A stretch of 64,000 nucleotides of DNA from FEN-1191 sp964528845 (GTDB taxonomy: Bacteria; Pseudomonadota; Gammaproteobacteria; Steroidobacterales; Steroidobacteraceae). How positions within the stretch are numbered: position 1 is the first letter of the stretch; each line of letters opens with the position of its first letter. Where the stretch lies: contig CAZGVE010000017.1 of assembly GCA_964528845.1 (NCBI GenBank), forward strand, positions 1-64,000, in the 5' to 3' direction. The notes under the pieces were generated by a model, which made no database searches, was not told where the DNA came from, and saw only the letters and a program-made list of their open reading frames with translations. Below are positions 55,950 to 63,110 of the stretch, piece by piece. Position numbers and translations under genes: made by a program.

Positions 55950-57028
55950 AGACCGTGCTGGTCGACAAGATCGCCTCGGTGACGCAGGCGTGCTCGCTCA
56001 GCCACGAGCTGCGCCTGTCGGCCGAGATTCCGGCCGAAGAGGGTGTCGTGATCGTCGCCGAGATCCTGAACAACAAGTCGACCTACAACACGCTGGAGCT
56101 CACCAGCGGCCGGATGGCGAAGGTCGGCAAGGGCGATATCGTGGTCGGTGCGCTCGGCCCGCGCCGCGCCCTTTTTGGCTACTCCGGTCACGTGCCCGAA
56201 GCCCTGCAGCCGGGTGACGTGATCCAGATGCTGAACATCGGCGGCGTCATGGGCGTGTGCGATTCGGCCACCGCGGACAAGGGCAAGCCATTCGACTGCC
56301 GGGTGCTCGGCGTCGTGCTGCAGTTTCCGTACCTCGGGGAGCGCATCGGCGTGCCGGCGCGCGTGGGATTCCGCCAGCTCGATTTCGATGCGCCGCTCGA
56401 CACCCGTGGCGTGCCGGTGGTGGCGCTGGCCGGCACCTGCATGGAAGCGGGAAAGACGGCCGCTGCGGCCGCGATCGTCGCGCGGATGCGCCATCGTGGC
56501 CTCATCGTCGATGCATTCAAGGCCACCGGGGTATCACTGCGTCGCGACATCCTGGCCTTCGAGGATGCAGGCGCACGCCGCACGATGATCTTCACCGATC
56601 TCGGAGTGGTTACGAGCACCGCGCGCACCGGGCCGGCGCTGACGCGCACGATGCTGACCGAGCTCGCCGCCGGCAAGCCCGACGCGATCGTGTTCGAGCT
56701 CGGTGACGGACTGCTCGGAACCTACGGGGTGGCGGCAATCCTCGAGGCCGCTGACATCCGGCAGGCGCTGACTGCGGTCGTGCTCTCGGCCAACGATCCG
56801 GTGGCCGCGTGGGGCGGCGTCAAGCTGCTGCGCGAACGTTTCGGAGTCGAGCCCTGCGTGGTGACGGGGCCGTCCACCGACAACCAGGTCGGCATCGAGA
56901 TCATCGAGCAGCAGATGCAGACGCAGGCCTGCAACGCGATCAGCGACCCTGCCGGACTGGGTGACCGCGTCATCGAGGCCATCGGGCGTGCGGCGGCGAT
57001 GCCCCGCGCCGCCGGCGGCAAGGAATGA
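55946..57028 (+). CDS. Unknown P-loop protein embedded in the arginine operon (gene X)
   Basis: The 360-residue protein is coupled by ATGA overlaps to argG upstream and argC downstream, so it almost certainly acts with the arginine pathway. Residues 1-150 form a beta-rich N-terminal domain (ILNNKSTYNTLELTSGRM, GKGDIVVGALGPRRALFGYS). A P-loop domain follows, with AGTCMEAGKT at 162-171, which has the spacing of dethiobiotin synthetase (GTDTEVGKT) and DUF1611 proteins. Then come FKATGVSLRRD (191-201), FTDLGVVTST (216-225) and VFELGDGLLGTYGVA (249-263), the last like a Walker B/switch region. It is not a GNAT, ArgJ, ArgE or kinase I recognise. Candidate roles are glutamate acyltransferase, regulator or ligase; none is proven. 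Confidence 0.8.
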   Translation: MKTVLVDKIASVTQACSLSHELRLSAEIPAEEGVVIVAEILNNKSTYNTLELTSGRMAKVGKGDIVVGALGPRRALFGYSGHVPEALQPGDVIQMLNIGGVMGVCDSATADKGKPFDCRVLGVVLQFPYLGERIGVPARVGFRQLDFDAPLDTRGVPVVALAGTCMEAGKTAAAAAIVARMRHRGLIVDAFKATGVSLRRDILAFEDAGARRTMIFTDLGVVTSTARTGPALTRTMLTELAAGKPDAIVFELGDGLLGTYGVAAILEAADIRQALTAVVLSANDPVAAWGGVKLLRERFGVEPCVVTGPSTDNQVGIEIIEQQMQTQACNAISDPAGLGDRVIEAIGRAAAMPRAAGGKE

Positions 57029-58086
57029 GCGCACCGATCGGCGCGGTCGTGCTTGGAGGAACCGGCTACGTCGCCGGCGAGCTGCTGCGTCTGATCGCCG
57101 GCCACCCGCAGTTCGAACTGCGCGGCATCCTCTCCGGCAGCCAGCCGGGCGAGCCGGTCGCGCGCGCGTTCCCGCACCTCGCGGCGGCCTTTCCGGACCA
57201 GCGCTTCCAGTCACAGGACGAGATCGAGCAGCTGATTGTGGCCGAGGACGGGGTCGCGATCTTCTCGGCCGCGCCGCACGGCGCCGCGGCGGCGCTGATC
57301 GACGGGCTGCTGGCGCGAGCCGAAAGCGCCGGACGCACGCCACGCGTGGTCGACATCTCGGCCGATTTCCGCTATCGCTCCGCGGCCGACTACGAGGCCG
57401 TGTACCAGCACGCGCATGGCGCCCCCGGCCGCATCGCTGCCTTCAGCTGCGCCGTGCCGGAACACCTGCCGACGTTGACGACCCCGCATGTCGCGCATCC
57501 GGGCTGCTTCGCGACCGCGACACTGCTCGCGGCCGTGCCGCTGCTCGCGCTCGGGCTCAGCAGCGGCGACCTGTTCGTCTCGGCAGTGACCGGCAGCACG
57601 GGCTCGGGCCGCAAGCCGGTCGAGGGCACGCACCATCCGCTGCGCCACGGCGATCTGTACGCATACAGCCCGCTCGCGCACCGCCATGTGCCGGAAATCC
57701 GCGCCTGCGCAGCTGCGGCGAGCGGCGTCACCGCGCACTTCGCGTTCGTAGCGCACTCAGGCCCCTTCGCACGCGGCATTCACGCAACCGTACAAGCCGC
57801 GCTGCGCACGCCGCAAAGCAGCGCCGAGGTCCAGACCGCATTGCGGGAGTTCTACGCCGGCTCACCGTTCGTGCGGGTCGGGGACTCCCCGCCGCGGGTG
57901 AAGCAGGTGGCCTGCAGCAACTACGCACACCTGTACGCTGTGACCGACCGGCGCACGGTCACCGTGCTGTGCGCGATCGACAATCTCAACAAGGGCGCGG
58001 CCGGTGGAGCCATGCAGTGGATGAACCGCCTCTACGGCCTGCCGGAGACTGCCGGATTGACCGCCCCGGCTCCGGGATGGACCTGA
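57025..58086 (+). CDS. argC: N-acyl-gamma-glutamyl-phosphate reductase
   Basis: This NADPH-dependent enzyme reduces N-acyl-glutamyl phosphate to the semialdehyde. The 353-residue product begins with the Rossmann motif VVLGGTGYVAGELLRLIAGHP. The catalytic Cys is in HPGCFATATLLA, with GSTGSGRKPVEGTHHP and the C-terminal NLNKGAAGGAMQWMN. The acyl group (acetyl or succinyl) cannot be told from this sequence alone. The ATG overlaps the stop of gene X. Confidence 0.95.
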   Translation: MSAPIGAVVLGGTGYVAGELLRLIAGHPQFELRGILSGSQPGEPVARAFPHLAAAFPDQRFQSQDEIEQLIVAEDGVAIFSAAPHGAAAALIDGLLARAESAGRTPRVVDISADFRYRSAADYEAVYQHAHGAPGRIAAFSCAVPEHLPTLTTPHVAHPGCFATATLLAAVPLLALGLSSGDLFVSAVTGSTGSGRKPVEGTHHPLRHGDLYAYSPLAHRHVPEIRACAAAASGVTAHFAFVAHSGPFARGIHATVQAALRTPQSSAEVQTALREFYAGSPFVRVGDSPPRVKQVACSNYAHLYAVTDRRTVTVLCAIDNLNKGAAGGAMQWMNRLYGLPETAGLTAPAPGWT

Positions 58087-58132
58087 GCGCCCGGTAACAC
58101 ACGACCCAACCCTACGTCATACGAGTTCCGAC

Positions 58133-59338
58133 ATGAATGCTCATACCGCTGCCACGATCCCCGCGCCCATCCTGACGTCGGCTCACGCCGCGCCCGGCGC
58201 CGTGCCGGACTACCTCGCGCCGGTATTTGCGCAATACCCGCTGGATATCGTCGCGGCCGGCGGCGTCTGGCTGCATACGCGCGACGGCCGCCGCGTGCTG
58301 GACCTCTACGGCGGCCACGCGGTGGCGGCGCTGGGCTATGGCCATCCGGGCTGGACCGACGCGCTGGCGCGACAGGCCCGGACTTTAAGCTTCCAGAGCA
58401 ATGCGGTACCGCTGGACGTGAGGCTGCGCGCTGCCGCGCGCCTGGTACGCTTCTCGGGACTGGACATTGCACGCGTGTTCTTCGTCAACAGCGGCGCGGA
58501 GGCCAACGAGAACGCGCTGAAGATGGCCTTCACGGTCACCGGCCGCACACACGTTGCCGCCATCGAGCATTCATTCCACGGCCGCACTGCCGGCGCCGGT
58601 GCGATCACCTGGGGCTCGGCCGGCAAGTGGTATGGCTTTCCGCGCACGCCGTACGACGTGAGCTTCATCCCGCGGCGCGAGCCGGAAGCCATCGCAGCGC
58701 AGGTCACGCGCGCGACGGCCGCCGTGATCGTCGAGCCGGTACAGGGGGTCGGGGGCGCCTTCGACATGGGAAGCGCATTCCTGCGCGCACTGCGTGCGCG
58801 CTGTGACGAAGTCGGCGCGTTGCTGATCTTCGATGAAGTGCAGTGCGGCATGGGTCGCGTCGGCGAGCCTTTCGCCGCCGGCCTCTATGGCGTGATGCCC
58901 GACATGATCACGACCGCCAAGGCGCTCGGCAACGGCTTTCCGTGCGCGGCGCTGCTGATGGCACCCTCGGTGGCCGCCGCGATCCGGCTCGATGCGCTCG
59001 GTACCACCTTCGGGGGCGGACCGATGGCCTGTGCCGCGATCGAGGCGACGATCGATGCGATCGAATCCGAGCACCTGCTCGAGCGCGTGCGCAATACCGC
59101 CACGCTGATCCGCAGCCGCTGCATCGTCGGTCCAGTGCTTGCGCACCAGGGCGCCGGCCTGCTGGTCGGACTGCGCACCGCTCGCCCCGCCAAGGAAATC
59201 CACGCCGCACTGCTCGCGCGCGGAATCCTGACCGGCACCAGTGCCGATCCCACCATCGTGCGGCTGCTGCCGCCGTTCATACTCGAGGCCGGGCACGTTG
59301 AGCTGCTGCGTGCGGCGCTGCTCGACATCGGCGGCTGA
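58133..59338 (+). CDS. argD: N-acylornithine aminotransferase
   Basis: This PLP enzyme transfers the amino group of glutamate to N-acylglutamate semialdehyde. The 401-residue class-III aminotransferase has LDLYGGHAVAALGYGHPGW, FFVNSGAEANENALKMAF (PLP phosphate), LLIFDEVQCGMGRVG and the Schiff-base Lys in TTAKALGNGFPCAALLM. It lies 46 bp after argC. The 13 bases around its start (AGTTCCGACATGA, 58124-58136) recur exactly at the argB start. Whether it uses acetyl- or succinyl-ornithine is unknown. Confidence 0.93.
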   Translation: MNAHTAATIPAPILTSAHAAPGAVPDYLAPVFAQYPLDIVAAGGVWLHTRDGRRVLDLYGGHAVAALGYGHPGWTDALARQARTLSFQSNAVPLDVRLRAAARLVRFSGLDIARVFFVNSGAEANENALKMAFTVTGRTHVAAIEHSFHGRTAGAGAITWGSAGKWYGFPRTPYDVSFIPRREPEAIAAQVTRATAAVIVEPVQGVGGAFDMGSAFLRALRARCDEVGALLIFDEVQCGMGRVGEPFAAGLYGVMPDMITTAKALGNGFPCAALLMAPSVAAAIRLDALGTTFGGGPMACAAIEATIDAIESEHLLERVRNTATLIRSRCIVGPVLAHQGAGLLVGLRTARPAKEIHAALLARGILTGTSADPTIVRLLPPFILEAGHVELLRAALLDIGG

Positions 59339-59346
59339 AGCGGAAC

Positions 59347-60348
59347 ATGCAGCGATTCATCGACCTCGCGGATTTCGCGCGCCCGCAGGTGCTCGAACTG
59401 CTCGAGCTGGCGCGGCGGCTGGAGCGCGCACCAGAGCCGCAGGCACTGCGAGGCAAGGTGCTGGGCCTGCTGTTCCTGAACCCCTCGCTGCGCACGCTGG
59501 CATCATTCCAGTCCGGCATGGCGCGCCTCGGCGGGTCCTCTTTCGTCATCACTCCAGGCAACGGCACCTGGCAGCTCGAGAGCCGCGACGGCATCGTGAT
59601 GGACGGCGCCGCGGCTGAGCACATTCGCGAAGGGCTGCCGGTACTGGCGTCGTACTGCGATGCGCTCGGCATCCGCGCGTTCGCGGAGCTGCGCGATCTC
59701 GCCTCGGACCTGCAGGAGAGCCGGTTCCGCGCGATGTCGGCGCTCGTCGACCGGCCCCTGATCAACCTCGAGTCCGCCGCCAATCACCCGTGCCAGGCGC
59801 TCGCCGACTGGAAGACCCTCGACGAGTTCGGCGTCCCGGAGCACGGCAAGTTCGTGCTGAGCTGGGCATGGCATCCGCGCGCGCTGCCCTTCGCGGTACC
59901 GGCCGCGACGCTGCACATGGCGGCGCTGCGTGGCATGGAGGTGATCGTGCTGCGACCCGAGGGCTTCGGACTTCCGGCCGCGATCATGGACAAGGCTCGG
60001 CAGGCCGCGGCAATGAGCGGCGGGTCGGTCCGCGAATCGGCCGAGCGTGCCGACGCGATCGCCGGGGCCCATGTGGTCTACGCGAAGGAATGGGCCTGCG
60101 CCGCCGCCTACGGCGATGAGGCCGCCGATGCCGCCGCGCGCCGCGATCTGCGCGGGTGGTGCCTTGCGGAAGACTGGTTCGTGCCGGCGCGTCCCGATTG
60201 CCGGCTCATGCACTGCCTGCCGGTGCGGCGCAATGCGGCCGTCGCCGAGCAGCTGCTCGACGGACCGCGCTCGCTCGTGCTGCGCCAGGCCTATAACCGA
60301 CTGCCGGCGCAGATGGCCGTGCTCCACCGGATGCTCAAGCAACCCTGA
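59347..60348 (+). CDS. argF': N-acylornithine transcarbamylase, predicted N-succinylornithine type
   Basis: The 333-residue enzyme belongs to the AOTCase/SOTCase branch, not classical OTCase. The carbamoyl-phosphate loop is FLNPSLRT (43-50). The specificity region reads MDGAAAEHI (85-93): Ala90 aligns with Glu92 of X. campestris AOTCase and Pro90 of B. fragilis SOTCase. SWAWHPRALPFAVP (172-185) and HCLPVRRN (289-296) are shared; the lysine carboxylated in AOTCase (Lys302) is Ala298 here. Published AOTCase mutants E92A/S/P/V become SOTCases, so the sequence favours N-succinylornithine. It follows argD by 8 bp. Confidence 0.88.
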   Translation: MQRFIDLADFARPQVLELLELARRLERAPEPQALRGKVLGLLFLNPSLRTLASFQSGMARLGGSSFVITPGNGTWQLESRDGIVMDGAAAEHIREGLPVLASYCDALGIRAFAELRDLASDLQESRFRAMSALVDRPLINLESAANHPCQALADWKTLDEFGVPEHGKFVLSWAWHPRALPFAVPAATLHMAALRGMEVIVLRPEGFGLPAAIMDKARQAAAMSGGSVRESAERADAIAGAHVVYAKEWACAAAYGDEAADAAARRDLRGWCLAEDWFVPARPDCRLMHCLPVRRNAAVAEQLLDGPRSLVLRQAYNRLPAQMAVLHRMLKQP

Positions 60349-60364
60349 GGTCACCAGTTCCGAC

Positions 60365-61300
60365 ATGATCCTGCACCGCTCCGACCAGGCCGCGACCATG
60401 CGCGCGCTGCGCAATGCCTCGCCCTATATCCGCCTCTACAAGGGCAAGATCTTCGTCATCAAGGCCGGAGGCGCGGTGTTCGGGGACGAAGCCCTGACCC
60501 GCGCGCTGATCGAACAGATCGCGATCCTGCACTACCTGGGAGTACGTGTAGTGATGGTGCATGGCGGCGGCCCGCAGCTCACCGAACTGACCACGGCGCT
60601 TGGCGCGCCCACCCGCCTGGTTCAGGGCCGGCGCATCACCGACGCGAAGTCGATTGATGCCACGTCGATGGTGCTCAATGGGCTGATCAACACCCGCATC
60701 CTGGCCATCTGCCGCGAGCTGGAGATCCAGGCCGTCGGACTTTCCGGCGTGGATGCGGGGCTGGTGCGCGCGCACCGGCGGCCACCGGTACGGCTTCCCG
60801 GCATGGACGAGCCGGTCGACTTCGGATTCGTCGGCGATATCGATGCGGTGAACGTCGGCGTGATCCGCCAGCAGCTCGAGCACGGGCTCATGCCGGTGAT
60901 CAGCCCACTGTCGGCCGATGACGCCGGCACGCTGCTCAACATCAATGCCGATACCGTGGCGGCCGCGATCGGCGCCGGATTGTCGGCCGAGAAGCTGATC
61001 CTGTGCACCGGTGCGCCCGGAATCCTGGAGCGCGTGGACGACCCGGGTTCGATCATCTCCTATACTGACCTGGCCGGACTGCGTCGGCTGCGCGAGGAAG
61101 GCCGGATCATGGACGGCATGCTGCCCAAGGCGCTGGCGATCGAAGAGGCGCTGCGCGGCGGAGTGCGTCGCGTACACGTGATCTCCTACAGCGCCAGCGA
61201 CAGCATCCTGGCCGAGGTATTCACCAACGAAGGCACGGGGACGCTGATCGTGGCCGATATCAACGCGCTCACACCGGCCGAGCAGCAGGGCGGCACGTGA
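60365..61300 (+). CDS. argB: N-acylglutamate kinase
   Basis: The 311-residue amino-acid kinase has IFVIKAGGAVF (phosphate-binding Lys), VVMVHGGGPQLTEL, FVGDIDAVN and LLNINADTVAAAIG. It is not fused to a C-terminal GNAT domain, unlike Xanthomonas ArgB, so it supplies no acetyltransferase. An N-terminal helix of about 25 residues precedes the first strand. ATG 60365 shares the AGTTCCGACATGA start context with argD. The frame open upstream to 60047 is antisense-like and overlaps argF'. The stop overlaps the argH start (GTGA). Confidence 0.93.
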   Translation: MILHRSDQAATMRALRNASPYIRLYKGKIFVIKAGGAVFGDEALTRALIEQIAILHYLGVRVVMVHGGGPQLTELTTALGAPTRLVQGRRITDAKSIDATSMVLNGLINTRILAICRELEIQAVGLSGVDAGLVRAHRRPPVRLPGMDEPVDFGFVGDIDAVNVGVIRQQLEHGLMPVISPLSADDAGTLLNINADTVAAAIGAGLSAEKLILCTGAPGILERVDDPGSIISYTDLAGLRRLREEGRIMDGMLPKALAIEEALRGGVRRVHVISYSASDSILAEVFTNEGTGTLIVADINALTPAEQQGGT

Positions 61301-62481
61301 CACGGCTGTGGGACAAGGGCGCCCCGCTCGATGAACGGGTGCTGCACTACACCGCCGGCGAGGATCACGCACTCGACGAGCGGCTGGTGGCCTACGACGT
61401 GCGCGCCTCGATTGCCCATGCGCAGATGCTGCACGCGCAGGGGTTGCTCACGCAGGCACATCTGGACCAGATCCGCGACGGCCTGGAGGCGCTCGGCGAT
61501 GAACACGCCCGCGGGCTGTGGCAGGTCGAACTCGCGGATGAGGACGGGCAGACCGCCCTCGAGCGGCGCCTGACCGCACGCATCGGGGCGGCCGGCGGCC
61601 GCGTCCACCTCGGGCGTTCGCGCAACGACCAGGTACTCGCCGCGCTACGCCTGTACCTGCGCGACGTGATCGAGCAGCGCCGCGTGCAGGTCCACGCGGT
61701 GATCTCAGCCCTCCAGCGGCTCGCCGTGCGGGAATCGCAGACTGCTCTGCCGGGATACACGCACATGCAGCAGGCGATGCCGAGCTCAGTCGCGCTCTGG
61801 GCCGGGGCGTTCGCCGCCGAACTGGCCGACGACGCCGAGGGCCTGCTCGCCGTGCACCGTCGCACATCAAAAAATCCGCTCGGGTCCGCAGCCGGCTACG
61901 GCACGCCCGGTCTGCCGCTCGATCGCGAGGCCACGACGCGCGCGCTCGGCTTCTCTCAGACGCAGGATCCGGTCACCGCGGTGCAGCTCTCGCGCGGCAA
62001 GGCCGAGGCACAGCTGCTGTTCGAGCTGGCGCTGCTGATGCAGGATCTCGGCCGCATGGCCTCCGACCTGCTGTTGTTCAATACCCAGGAATTCGCGTTC
62101 GTCGAGCTCGCCGAAGCGTTCACGACCGGCTCCTCGATCATGCCGCAGAAGCGTAACCCCGATGTGTTCGAGCTCGTGCGGGCGCGCGGCGCCACTGCCC
62201 TGGCGTGCCTGACCGAGACGCTCGCGATCTGCGCCAAGCTGACCTCGGGCTACCATCGAGACCTGCAACTGCTGAAATACCCGCTGTTCCGCGGCATCGA
62301 TCACGCCGGCCAGACGCTCGAGATCATGGCCGCCGCGCTCGATGGCCTGCGTTTTCGCCCCGATCGCATCCGCCTCGATCCTTCAATCCAAGCAGCCGAG
62401 GAGGCGAACCGCATGGTGGTCCAGGAGGGCATTCCGTTCCGCGAGGCCTACCAGCGCGTCGCGGCGCGCTACCGCCGCTGA
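61297..62481 (+). CDS. argH: Argininosuccinate lyase
   Basis: This is the last step of arginine synthesis: argininosuccinate to arginine and fumarate. The 394-residue product is shorter than E. coli ArgH (457), missing mainly C-terminal sequence. The family signature GSSIMPQKRNPD with the catalytic Ser loop is present, as are HLGRSRNDQVLAALRLYLRD and LPGYTHMQQAMPS. It starts at GTG 61297, overlapping the argB stop. Confidence 0.94.
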   Translation: MTRLWDKGAPLDERVLHYTAGEDHALDERLVAYDVRASIAHAQMLHAQGLLTQAHLDQIRDGLEALGDEHARGLWQVELADEDGQTALERRLTARIGAAGGRVHLGRSRNDQVLAALRLYLRDVIEQRRVQVHAVISALQRLAVRESQTALPGYTHMQQAMPSSVALWAGAFAAELADDAEGLLAVHRRTSKNPLGSAAGYGTPGLPLDREATTRALGFSQTQDPVTAVQLSRGKAEAQLLFELALLMQDLGRMASDLLLFNTQEFAFVELAEAFTTGSSIMPQKRNPDVFELVRARGATALACLTETLAICAKLTSGYHRDLQLLKYPLFRGIDHAGQTLEIMAAALDGLRFRPDRIRLDPSIQAAEEANRMVVQEGIPFREAYQRVAARYRR

Positions 62482-62495
62482 GAGGGAGGGATGCG

Positions 62496-62918
62496 ATGAC
62501 TTCGCCGCCCGACACCGGCGCCGCCCCGCAGCGCGGGCTGGTCGGCTACGTTCACGTGATCTACGGCCTGCACGCGCTGGCCGTACTCACGGCGCTGCTC
62601 GGAGCGCGCTCGGTCGCGCTGCGTTTCGCGTTCAGCCTGCCTTCGCTGACTGCGGTAATCCTGAACTACGCGCGGCGCGACGAGGCCCGCGGCAGCTGGC
62701 TCGCCTCGCACTTCCAGTGGCAGATCCGCACCTTCTGGTTCGCGTGGCTCTGGATCGCAGTGACGAGCATCGTCGCGATGCCGCTGTTGATCATCTTCGT
62801 GGGATTCTTCGTGGCGCTGCTCGGATTTGCGCTGATCGGGCTGTGGGTAATCTACCGTATCGCGCGCGGATGGCTGGCCCTGCGCGAGGGCATGGCGATA
62901 CCATCGGCCGCGCCATGA
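62496..62918 (+). CDS. Small membrane protein, DUF4870-like
   Basis: The 140-residue protein has three or four hydrophobic segments (VHVIYGLHALAVLTALL, FSLPSLTAVILNYAR, FWFAWLWIAVTSIVAMPLLIIFVGFFVALLGFALIGLWVIYRIARGW). It has a basic stretch between helices (ESHFQWQIRTFW-type, here ASHFQWQIRTFW), typical of the DUF4870/Tic20-like group of unknown function. ATG 62496 is chosen because a GAGGGAGG ribosome-binding site lies seven bases before it; the ATG at 62491 hits a stop after two codons. Its stop overlaps the lptM start. Confidence 0.75.
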   Translation: MTSPPDTGAAPQRGLVGYVHVIYGLHALAVLTALLGARSVALRFAFSLPSLTAVILNYARRDEARGSWLASHFQWQIRTFWFAWLWIAVTSIVAMPLLIIFVGFFVALLGFALIGLWVIYRIARGWLALREGMAIPSAAP

Positions 62919-63097
62919 CCCGACCTGCACATCTGCTGGCCACACTCGCCGTCGTGCTGAGCCTCGGCGGCTGCGGCCAGAAGGGTTCGCTGTTCCTGCC
63001 CGACAGGAAGAAATCGACCGTGCCCGCTGCAGGACCTGCGGTGCCAGCGGGCGCCCCCGCACCGGCGGCGCCGCCCGGCGCTGCACCACAGGTCTGA
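62915..63097 (+). CDS. lptM: LPS translocon maturation lipoprotein LptM (YifL-like)
   Basis: The 60-residue lipoprotein has a signal peptide with lipobox LGGC and, at the mature N-terminus, CGQKGSLFLPDRK, matching the CGxKGPLYxP pattern of LptM. LptM helps mature the LptD-LptE outer-membrane translocon. The rest is a Pro/Ala-rich tail. ATG overlaps the stop of the upstream gene (ATGA), and polA follows 13 bp later. lysA and dapF, its usual neighbours, are absent. Confidence 0.85.
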   Translation: MTRPAHLLATLAVVLSLGGCGQKGSLFLPDRKKSTVPAAGPAVPAGAPAPAAPPGAAPQV

Positions 63098-63110
63098 AGC
63101 CCAGCGGCCC

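Noticed and set aside
60047..60364. N-terminal extension of ArgB
   Set aside because: It overlaps argF' in another frame and is compositionally a shadow; ATG 60365 gives the family length.
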